This document shows, in pieces, positions 24,201 through 36,200 of a stretch of DNA of 64,000 bases. The stretch is from positions 49,412,501 to 49,476,500 of the forward strand of contig NC_077240.1 of assembly GCF_947179165.1 (NCBI RefSeq), in the 5' to 3' direction. The translations under genes were made by a program, and so were the position numbers. Numbering within the stretch: position 1 is the stretch's first letter; every line of letters starts with the position of its first letter. This stretch comes from Solanum dulcamara (Eukaryota > Streptophyta > Magnoliopsida > Solanales > Solanaceae). The notes beneath the pieces were generated by a model. That model did no database searches and was not told the DNA's origin. It worked only from the letters and a program-made list of their open reading frames with translations.

Positions 24201-27200
24201 GACAGTAAAAGGAGAGTAATAATCAAGGGATGGATCCATGTTTGGAAGGCTGACATTTATTGTTTCCACAGAACAAAGTTGGAAGGTGATATCACCATCC
24301 ATGTTAAATTACTGTTGTGAAAAGAAACTTCTCCATTGCTTTAAGTGGTGAAGCGACGCGCAAACCCATCACTTTTTTACAGTGAAGTGAGTGCTTCATC
24401 TCTTTTTCAAAAAAAAAAACAGGGGGCCTGATTGGAAGAAAAAAGGAAAATTGGGACTTGTTTTTAAAAAAAAGAAAGTTGAAGTGCTCAGAGTGCAAAT
24501 TCAATGACATAACTCACAAGGTAGATGTAGAAGTGAGGATTGATACACAAGTCATCTCTAAGAGAGGAAGTTTCTTGTACCATGGGTTCATTATCCAAGG
24601 AAATGGGAGATTAACAATGATATTACACATCGTATTGGAGCAGAGTGGATGAAATAGAGGCTCACATCCTGTGTTGTGTGATTAGGAATGTTCCACCAAG
24701 ACTTGAGGTAAATTTTATAAAGTGATTGTTAAACCAACTATGTTGTATGGGGCGGAGTGTTGCCCTGTCATGAGCACGTCCAGAAGATGAGAGTAGAGGA
24801 AATGATGTTGTTGAGGTGGATGTGTGGACACACTAGAAGAGATAGGATTAGGAACAAAGATATTCAAGACAAGGTAGAAGTGACTTCCGTGGTGGACAAG
24901 ATGAGGGAGGTGAGACTGAGGTAGTTCAGGCATGTGAAGAGGAGATGCCCAGATGCACAGTCAAGAGGTGTGAGAGGTTAGCTATGGTGGGTCTAAGGAG
25001 AGGTAGAGGTCAATTGAAGAGTTATTGGAGTGAGGTGATTAGATAGGATATGACGCACCTACAACTTACCGAGGACATGACTCTAGATAAGAGGATATGG
25101 AAGTCGAGGATTAGGATAAAAAGTTAGTAGGTAGTTGAGCATTGTGTAGTTTTCATTATTAATATTATTACTCTCCTACTATTTCTTTGATTATATTTTT
25201 ACTTGTTTCCTTTGTTTTGGTTATTGTATTATATGTTTTGCTATTGTTCTTTTCTCCATTATTTTCTATATGACTTCTTCACTACTATATTTCCTCTTTT
25301 TACTGATTCTGATATGCTTTACTTGAGCCGAGGGTCTGTTGGAAGCTACCTCTATACCTTCTCAAGGTAGGAGTAAGGCTGCATACACCACCTTCCCAAT
25401 ACCCCAATTGTGGTATTACACTAGATATGTTATTGTCGTTGGAATTGGTTGATCTTCGTTTGGTGGTGTAGTTTGTACATGGTATAGAGTGAACAATCAT
25501 GTAGCTACATTGAGGCTTGATAGGTTTCTTTTTCAACTAAATGGGATGTGGAGTTCAATAACATCAAGCAATCCCTGCTACTAAGAACTCTGTCTGATCA
25601 TATCCCAATTGTGTTACAATGTGTGGAATATGGTGAGCAGGAAGGCCTATTTCAAATTCATGAACCGGTAGCTAGAGAAGAAGGGCTTTGGGCAGAAAGT
25701 CAGGGAATGGTGGAGCTTTTGTGGTAGGATGCTGGCTGGATTATATACTGGCAATGAAGTTAAAACTGTTTAAGGCTAAACAGAAGGAATGGAATTCTAA
25801 TAATCATGGCATCCAAGAGAAGAAAAAGAAAGACATGTTAGATCTAGTATTACAAATTGATAAGGTTCAGGAGCAGAGGAACCTTAATGACGATGAACTC
25901 CTTACCAAAGCTAACTTGGAGATGAAGTTTGGGGAAAAGAAATATCTTGGAAGCAAAGATCCAGAGTTTTATGTTTAAAGCAAAGGAGATAAAAATACAA
26001 AAAGTTTTCAAAGAATGACAAATGTGCATAGAAGGTTAGTAATCTAGACAAGCTGCTAGTTAATATAGAAGAAATCACTGATCTAGACGACGACGACAAC
26101 AACAACAACAACTCAGTGAAATCCCACAACGTGGGGTCTGGGAAGGGTAAAGTGTACGCAAACCTTACTTCTACCAAGGTAGGACGGCTAGTTCTGAAAG
26201 ACCCTCGGTTCAATAAAAGCATAAAAAGAGGTCAGATAAGGCTAAGGAATTCTAAGCGGTATGGGAAAACAAATAATGAAAGCGACACAGATAAAATAGA
26301 GTAATCAAAGTACAGAAAGTAATAGATAGTAATATATAAGAACAGAAATCAGAGCACAAGAAATTATAGTGCACTAATGCGCCTACTAATAAGGAAGAAT
26401 AACGAGACTATGTACTAGCCTTCTACCCTAATTTGGGTCCTCCCCACCTTCCTATCTAAGGTCATGTTCTCGGTAAGCTGTAACTGCGCCATGTCCTGTC
26501 TAATCACCTCTCCCCAATATTTCTTCGGCCTACCCCTACCTCTTCTGAAATCATCCATGGCCAACCTCTCACACTTCCGCACTGGGGCATCTGTGTCTCT
26601 CCTCTTCACATGCCCAAACCATCTCAGTCGCATTTCCGCATCTTGTCTTCCATCGAGGCCACTCCTACCTTGTCCCGAATAGCCTCATTTCTAATCCTGT
26701 CGCTCCTGGTATGCCCACACATCCATCTCAACATTCTCATCTCGACAACCTTCATCTTTTGAACGTGAGAGACCTTGACTGACCAACACTCCCCCCCCCC
26801 CCTATATAGAGGGTATTAAAAATTTCTTTGGAGTTCTATCTGAAGCTTTATGATGAAATAGAGGTATTGAGGCCTGACTTTACTTACTCCCTCCATTTCA
26901 ATTGTTTGTCTTATTTCCTTCTTTGATAATCTTGAATTGGCTACCACCAACCAAAAACTCTTGCCAAATCCAAAGGTGAGACTGCTCCTTCGTTCCTGTC
27001 CCCGAAACATTTGGAACTGTTCCAGGAAACATTGATACTGACGATTCCCTGACATGGAAGGGGACCAAAAATAAGATGTTTATAGTGAAGTCATCATATG
27101 CTGTAGTCGCAGATAATGGTCAGGTGGACAACAAATAGCCTTAGAAACAGATCTGGAAAACCAAAGTTCCCTTCAAGGTTGCTTGGTTTGTTTGGTTTGT

Positions 27201-30200
27201 GTCTAGACAGGCTTGCTTAACTCAGAATAGCTTAAAGAGGAGGAATCAATATGACTTTCAGGTGCTACTTATGTTATGCAGATGCAGAAATAATAGTCAT
27301 CTATTTTGTATTGTGGATTTACTAGCCAGGTGGCAATTATTTTTTAACATGATTGACCTTAGATGGACTATGCCTAAGCTTACTGTTGATCTTCTGAGGT
27401 GTTGGCACAATCAGGGCAGCAATGTAAGATACAAGAACTGGTAAAATATGATTCCAGCTTGTATTTGGTGGATAGTCCTGAAAGAAACAAATGTTAGCTG
27501 CTTTGAAGATAAGTGAAACTCAATCCAGAAGATAAAAAGCTGAATTGTGTACTATTTATCACTTTTGGTGTAAATAAATTTTTGTAAATGATGTTGTATC
27601 CATACTAGACATCATAGAATCCTTGTATGAAGAACAAGGACAGTTTTTGTATGTTTTTCTGGAATTTGGTACCAGCACAACTTTGAAGATTAATATAGCT
27701 GTTACTTTTCTAAAAAAAATAAAGTAATGGACCAGAATGTTACATGTTGAGTTAAATCTTAAATACTGAATTGATACTAATGTCACTAATTGCCATTAGA
27801 CTTTTTTCTAGTGTTGTATTCTTAGCTATTAGAGTGTTTTTGGGACACTTAACTATATCTGAACTTCATTATAGTCTGTGATGTTCCATTTGGAGTAATG
27901 CCGGTTTCTAGACATTCAGAAAGAAAAATCTACTTTCAGAATTTATCCTACTGCTGTAATCCTTGTAGAAGATGATAAATTCTTATTTCTAAGTTGCTGT
28001 GCTTCTTTTTCACCTTGAACAATGAAAATGTTTTCTGGACTGCTGTAATGCTTTTCTTCCTCTTGTTTCCTTTTTTCCGTTTTATCTTTCTTGTTCCCAT
28101 GTATTCATATTATATGGCTTCCACTCATACACTGAAGTTCTGAAATACTGTTATAGGAGTTAGTTGTTGCTGTTGAGAAGATGAACTCATTCCTTGACAC
28201 GAAAAAGACCAGGCCATACTCCTTCCAGCAAGCTGAAATTGCGGAATTAGGATTAGGTGTGTGTTTTTCACTTTGTTCCTTTTTCATTTGTATTTGTGTA
28301 TATGTTAATTGTAGAGATTGAAGTGCAGTTGTCATTAAATGAACATCTCCATTATAGTGCACGAGTTAATTTCTCTACATAATATTAGTGTTTCCAGAAA
28401 TTGGCACTAAAACTATGTAGAACAATTAACTAATACACTAGAATGGAGATGATTTCCATTAGACTTAAGAATGTATTGGACGAGACTGTTTCTACTTCGC
28501 AGCATGCTCTTGTGGAGGGTGGACAGATTTTGAATGTAGCATTGATGGCAAATGAAGTGGTGGTTCTAGGAGAAAGCAAGAAGTGCCAAGTGTGTTGTGC
28601 ATTTGATCTTGAAAAGGCCTACAATCATATGAATTGGAGGTTCCTAGAATCTATTATGCTACAAATGGGATTTGGCAAGAAGTGGAGGACATGGATTTAC
28701 TTTTGCCTAAGTTTGAGTTGTAGAGTTGGGGCCTTTTCGACCTATCTTGGAGTACCATTAGGTGCATCGAACAAATATCAAATGGTGTAGAATCTGGTTC
28801 TTCAGAAGTTTGACAAGAGACTAGCAAGATAGCAGAAAATATGTCCAAGGGCAGGAAGGAAGATCTTATTAAGACCACACTCTCGAGCGTTCACACTTAC
28901 GACATGGCTTTGTTTCTTGCTCCAATATCGGCCATTGAAAAGCTGAAAAAGATGTAGAGAAATTTCCTATGGGATGCAGTGGATGGGGCTAGGAAGTTCC
29001 ACTTGGTGCTGTTGGAGACTGTCACATCTCCTAAAAAAATGAGGTCTTGGAGTTAAAGATTTAAAGGTAATAAAGCTTTACTGAGCAAATGGCTTTGGAG
29101 ATTCGGGGTGGAGGTACAAGTGTTGTGGAGAAGGGGGGGGTGATAGTTGGTAAATATGGGGTTATGGAAGGAGGGGGGGAGCACTAGAAGTATCACTTTG
29201 CCTTTCGGTTGTGGTTTGTGGAGGAATATCTTGAAGGGATAGGATGTCTTTTGGGGGAAAACATCTCATTCAAGGTCGCAGAGAAAAGGAGAGTAATGGG
29301 GACTTAGTTTTGAAGGTAAATTTTAGAGTTTGTGCAAAATATCTTTCCAAAGAGACTTGGCAATTAAACGAATTAGGGGGACACAAGGTGGAAAGACTTT
29401 TTGCGACTTGCGATGTAGTAACGAATTCCCCGATTGGCAAGTGACTGATATTTAAGATCCAAACCTTAGGATTTCATTATTTTGTTTGTTTCATGATGAT
29501 TATTCAAGATGTACTTGGATTTTCTTAGTGAAATATTGTTTTGAGTTGTTTTCTAAATTCAAGAGTTTTGTGGTGAAATAAGAAATCAATTTGGTGTTTC
29601 TATTCGACTTCGTACTTTTCACAATGATAATGCGTTAGAACACTAATCCTCCTAGTTTGAGCAACTTATGACTTCTCAAAGAATTATTCGTTAGGCATCT
29701 TGTTCATATATACTCCTCAATAGAATGGTGCAGCGAAGAGGAAGAATAGACACCTCATTGAGGCTACTCACACTCTTCTCATTTAATTTCATGTCCCATT
29801 GTGTTTTTGGGGCATGGCAGTTCTTTCATCTGCTATTTAATTAATTGAATACCTTTATCTTCCATTCAAAATCAGATTCCACATTTAGTATTGTTTCCTC
29901 AGTCACCTTTATACTCCTCCCCCTCCCCGGGTCTTTGGGAGCACATGTATTGTTCATAACTTGGCCCTTAGGAAGAATAAACTAGTTACTCATGCTGTGA
30001 AGTTACATCCCATCCATAATGCAACAACTTCTAATTTATTATCATCGCTCATGTCCAATTAGGCCGAATGATTCACATGTTGCACCTATTGCAGACTCAT
30101 CTCATCCTAGTCAATGAATTGCACTTCAAAAAGGCATAAGGTCCACTTGTAATACCAAATCCCATTTAACATTTTTAAGTTATCAGCGTCCATCATCACC

Positions 30201-33200
30201 CCATTTATGCTTTTGTCATCTTTGTCTTCTATTTCCATGTCTATAGGTGAATCAGGATGATGACAAACTATGATTGATTCGATGTCTGATACCTAAGAGC
30301 TTGCGTCATTTCCTTCAAGGAAGTCTACGTTGGTTGTCACTGGGTTTATGTCGTCAGTTGGTTCAGACAACCAAATTGATAAGCATAAGGCTTTTTTGTT
30401 GCCAAAGGGTATACTTAATATTTGGCCTATATTGTAGTAATACATTCTCTCATGGCTAAAATAGCATATATTCGCCTTATCCTATCCATGGTTGTTCGTC
30501 ATTGGCCTCTTCATGAGTTGGACATTAAAAATGTTTTTCTCTACGGGAACCTTCAGATACAGCTTATACAATGTTATCAAAGGCAAAAATCGTAAAAAGA
30601 TCGAAGGTTTGTTGGGGCTTTAAATGCAAATAAAGCGTGAGCCTTAATGAAGAAAAGTGTAAATGAAAGAAAATACAAATATGTATGTGTAGTCCAAGAC
30701 TAACAATTATAAGCTTGAATAATAAATATATAGACAAAGAAATTGAAACAAAGTTATGATAAAGTGAAATATCAATTGTTTAGTAATGCCTCTTTAAGAT
30801 TACGCTTATTGTCAAGGAAAAAAAGTCTTAGAGCCTTAATGACCACTGAAGCGCCCTCTAAGGGAGGTCAAGTGCTCAACAGGTTTTGTGCCTAGCTTTA
30901 GGCTTAAATGCGCTTTAAGCACATATTTGACAACATTGGGTTTATTCATTTTTGTTTTGCTCGGGGGGGAGTCTAGTGGCCTAGTATGTCAATTGTGTAG
31001 GTCACTCTATTGCCTGAAACAGTCTCCTTGAGTCTGGCTTGGTAAATTTGACATTTTAATTCAGGAGTTTGGAATGACTTACAATGAAGTTGATCACACT
31101 GTGTTTTATCAGCATTGTGCTCTAAATCTATATATTTATTTGGTGATTTATGTTGACGATATCCTTATCAACGACAAAGATCAAAATGATATCACTAATT
31201 TGAAGCAACATCTCTTTCAACACTTATAGACTATGATTAAATTATTTTTTAGGTCTTGAGGTCGGTCAATCCAGATCAAGCATTATTATTTCACAACAAA
31301 AGTATGCTTAGACATTCTTGAGGAGATATGAATGACGGGGTGTAGACCCATTGATACTCTTATGGATTTGAATGCTAAACTCCTACTAGGACAAGCGGAG
31401 GCCCTAGGTGAGCTGCTTATAGGCAGTTGGTTGGTAAGTTGAATCACCTCATAGTGGTGAGACCTAGCATTTCTTTTGTTGTGATTGTTGTAAGTCAGTT
31501 TATGGATTCTCCATGTTTTGTCCGCATTTTGTGATATATAGAATCAGCCTCACGCAAATGATGACACTTCGATGCTCTAAGCCATGACCAGATCATTGAA
31601 TATACAAACGCTGACTGGGAAGGACCACCTTCTGATAGACATTCTACATTTGAATATTGTGTCTTAGTAGGAGGTAATTTGGTGTCTTGGAAGAGCAAAA
31701 AACAAAATGTGGTTGCTCAATTTCTCTACACTTCCTAGACCCCACTTTGTGGGATTTCACTAGTATGTAGTGTAGAAGCATTATATATCAAGCAATGACT
31801 AACAAGTTGTGAGCTAGTTTGGATCAAACAATTGCTCAAAAAGTTAAACTTTGGAGAAATCAGTCAATGGAACTTGTATGGGATAACAGTGCAGCTCCTC
31901 ATATTGCTTTAAATTCGGTATTCTATTAAAGGAGAAAGCACATTTAGATTGACCGTCATTTCATCTGAGAAATGATACTCTTTGGAGATATTGTTACAAA
32001 ATTTGTGAAGTATAGTGATCTACTTACATTTTCTCATACTAGTTACATCTATAACAAGCTCGGACCATGCTATTGATATGCACGGGCTTAAGGGGATAGT
32101 TAGATAGTGTATATAAATACTATACTTAGTATCATACACTGTAATACTTAGTGTCATACACTGTAAAATTGGTATTCAGTATTATGTAAAGTATTTATAT
32201 AAAAGGGCTTGGTGTAAGATTGTTATGTAACACATCTGTTAGAATCCAAGGAATATTCTATTGCATGTGTAAATATAGTAGGTTTACTCCTATTTTAATC
32301 AGGTATTGATTTGTATTGACTTTCTCTCTCTCTTATTTGGGGATGATACTTTTGAGCCGAGGGTCTTTCGGAAACAACCTCTCTATCTCCATGAGGTAGT
32401 GGTAAGGTTTGTGTACATTCTACCCTCCCCAGACCCCACTTGTGGGATTTCATTGGGTATGTTGTTGTTGTTGTTGATTTGTATCGATTTTCCTTCCTTT
32501 TTAAGACATGTAAACTTAGCTATTTAAACTCCAATAGATTGTGGTAATAATCAAGTCGAGTTCTCTCTCAAACTCTTCTCACATGGTATCAGAGCTTTCT
32601 TTAGTGAGAAAACAAGAATAAAATAAGAGAACAAAATTGCTGAACATTTTTCCAGCAGCACTTACCCTGTTCCGCGACAGGGGTATTGTGCATATACCAG
32701 TACACCATTACGATCGAAATCCTCGCGTGTGGTGTTCACTGACCCCTTTTCCAACAGATTCCTTTTTCCAACATCTTTATCTAGCGAGACAACAAGCAGT
32801 TTTCCAATTTTCCAAATCTATTCTTCAGTTTTTTTCCAAAATTTACTTTATTTTTGGACACTAGATATGTTTTCATGTCTCTCGGATCCGATATGTTTAG
32901 CACTAAATCTGTGGGCTCGAGCAACCCAATGTTATCACCGCAGAACCTTTGACAGGTAGCGCGAACTATTTATCTTGGTCTTTTTCTGAATCCACTGGTA
33001 ATTGGACTAATCAACTGTTCTCTTTGTTTGAGGTAGAATACAATAACTTTCTTCGTATTAGGCGAGCAAGCAGTCATCTTCATCAATAGCTTCTGTATCC
33101 ATATTGGTAATTTTGTTAATCATGTTGCTTGTATCTCACAATATCACGACTCAAGCTAGACCCTAGACGTGACACGGCAAATAGGATCCCAAAAGACCCT

Positions 33201-36200
33201 AAACAAGTCTCTTAGCATAAGCATGACTTAAGATAACGTAAAATCAACGTAAATTGAAGTGCGGAAGATAACTCTTTAAACGCAATCTTATCATAGCAAA
33301 ATATGAGAATAACACTTGAAAAACGGAAATAAACTGTCACGACCCAAGCTAGGCCCTAAGTGTGACACAACGATTAGGATTCCCGAAGAAACCCCAACCA
33401 AGCTTCTTAGCATATCATAAGTATGCATAAGGTAACAATAAAGCAGAAACTCATAAGAAATCCAAGAACATAGCATAACGAGAATGAAGTAAGACAACAG
33501 AGACTCCGTACACATGTCCAACATGCCTCTACATGAACTAACATAGGCGGGGACTAGGACATATTCCTAGCTCATCCTCAATTGGAAAAATAATGACATA
33601 ACATGGGATAATCTCAATGTATCATCATAGTCTAGGAATGACAAGAGAAGAAAAGATAGACTCGGCTTGCCCTCGAAGCATGAGGACTCACCACACAATC
33701 TTCGATAGATCACCAACTAGCCACGAGAATAGGATGGAACATCCGTCCCTACATTGTAATATAATGTAGGCAATGAAGTATGCATTAGTACGTTTGAATG
33801 TACTAAGTATGTAGGCAATATAATGCATAATAAAGCCATGTTGTGTAAATGACTATTACAAATAACATGATAAAAGAGGTAGTAAAATCATAAGTAGACA
33901 TAAGAAGGATCAATGCACAATAAACCATAAGAGTATCATGTAAAAGTAAAGGCTAGGATTAGTCAAGTAAATCATCATAAGGGACCATACATATGTGAGA
34001 TAAAACCATTTCTGACAATAAGACCATTCGAGCTATAACATGGAATCCGGTATCTCCCCATACAACGAAAAAAGGAAAATCTACTTGCCAAGGTAGACTC
34101 TACCCCACTAAGCGGGTAATCATGTACATGTGCTATATGTGGATTCACTAGCTAGGCCATATTGTCAATAATCCTACTGTGGTAACGCAGTTAAGGGACT
34201 AGAGATTGCTACTAAGGATTCCTTGGGTCGAGTCTCCACCTCAAAGTCCTCTCGGTACTAAGTCAACATCCCACGGAATACATATCATTATCATAAATCG
34301 TACTTGTCATAATTCATAAGCTTGTCATAAATCATAGTTCATACTTGTCTTGAAAACATAAACTTATCATGTGGAAAGGCGATCAAAACCTACCAATCCA
34401 ATTCATAAAATTTGTTTATAAGAATAGCTCATTATCATGTGATTCATGTAATGTGGATGTAGGCCATCCATCATTAATAGAGTATCATTAGGGCTTTAAG
34501 TCACCATTAAGGATTTTGAGTCACCCTTTTCAAAACTTGCTTAAACACTTGATATTCCAAAATCATGCATTGTACTTGAAATTAAGTTGAAGCATGAATT
34601 TACAATCAATTGACTTGAAAATCATAAAATTGAATAAACTAATGCTTAATTGAGAAGAAACATATCAAATCATACATAATTCATGAAAAATAATATCAAT
34701 TTGAAGTATAATTGAAAATACCCATCATCCATGTCATGAACCCTCAAGAGTAATGTAGGAATTTCATAGAAGACTCTTCGATTCCATGCAATAATCATTA
34801 ATTCATATTGAAATAGGTTCATAATCATGATACATGTAATTGAAATTGAGATCACAAAACCCATAAAATATATACTTTGAATTGATTGAAAGAGTTGAGA
34901 ATTGGTTGGGCTCCATAGGTGAAAGGGATCCATGGATGAATACCACATACCTTGGATAAGAAATTAGAAGAAACTTGAAGAAATTTTGAATTTTGATGAA
35001 GAACTTGAGATGATTGCTTGCTTGTCTTCAATGGTGATTTGAGAGCCTTTGGAGAGAGAAATTTTTGTAATTGATGAATTGTGAAAGAATGAGGGAAAAT
35101 AGGGGTTTTTGGGTAGTTAATAGGGTGGGATTAGTCCTAAAAACGTCCAGATTCATTAACTAATAGGTAGGGAAAAGTCCAAAGTGCCTCTACTTAAAAC
35201 TGAAATCGGACGAAAATGGGTGTCACGACCCAAGCCTAGGGCATAGACGTGACACGTCGAATGAGACACCCAGAGGTACCTCACCCAAGCCTCTTAACAT
35301 TCATCAAGCTTTTCATAGGTAATGGCATTTCGAACAAACGGAAATAAGAGGGGTAATGGGACTAAGGAGAAGCCACACACAATAGGAGTCAATTGCAACA
35401 TTTAAAGCATCTTATACTTGTCCAACCATACCTCTACAAATTTAGACTTGGCGGGGCTAAGACATGTCTCTAGCTCACCATCATAGTAAATAGAACAAGT
35501 ACTCAAAAGGAATTCAAACATCTATACAAATCATGATCTAGAAGGGCAAAAGGGGTGTTGTTTCCAAAACATGGGAACTCACCAAAGTAGTAGTAGCCTT
35601 CAACGTCTAAACTAGCCACGGGGAGGAGAGTGTGGAGTAACGTCGGTCCCTACATGGTGATATCGTGTAGGCAAAAAGTATGCATTCGTACTTCGAATGT
35701 ACTAAGTATGTGAGCATGCAATATAATGACAACATTAAGACATTTATAAGCAAAGTATATAAGTGAATGCATGCATGGGAAATCATCATATATAACGTTA
35801 AAACATTCATTTTGTGGGAAGATGATCGTAACCAACATTTAAGACCATGCGAGCTATTACATTGAATCCAACATAACTCTCTACGCTGGCAGGGGGAGAC
35901 TACTTGTTGGGTAGAACTCCGTTAACTTTAATAATTTCTTTAACTTTAAGGGCTAATTGTGGATCCACTAGCCTAAATAGCCTACAAGGGCTCCTATTTT
36001 TTTTTTCGGGAACAGACCCTACACGAGGCTCCCACCTCTCGTACATAGTCAGGGGTTGAGCTGCACCCCAAGCCTTAACATAAATAAAATTATAAAAATG
36101 CACGAAGGGGGACATAAACCTTACCTCCGACCTTAAGTTGGTTCATAAGTCGGCTAACCTACTAAGGTCGGCCAACTCATCCCCGATACTAGATTGAAAG

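Larger units (their letters stand above)
22570..27725 (+). mobile_element. Degenerate L1-type LINE interrupted by two RTE pieces
   Basis: ORF1 is readable at about 22890-24090: an N-terminal plant LINE/DUF4283-like segment ([11 protein letters not shown], then [12 protein letters not shown]). ORF2 begins near 24160 with an endonuclease start ([14 protein letters not shown], then [15 protein letters not shown]). It resumes at 25446 with the end of the nuclease domain and linker, shows IKNFFGVL at about 26815, and has a zinc-knuckle-like end at 27060-27470 ([16 protein letters not shown]). A short A-run at 27712-27722 is the tail. Most of the RT is lost, and many stops and frameshifts make it inactive. 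It lies within SKA3 intron 6. Confidence 0.75.

Noticed and set aside
26885..26925. Stowaway-like terminus TA CTCCCTCCATTTCAATTGTTTGTCTTA
   Set aside because: Only one end is seen, within L1 remnants; no partner end or interior, so not called as an element.
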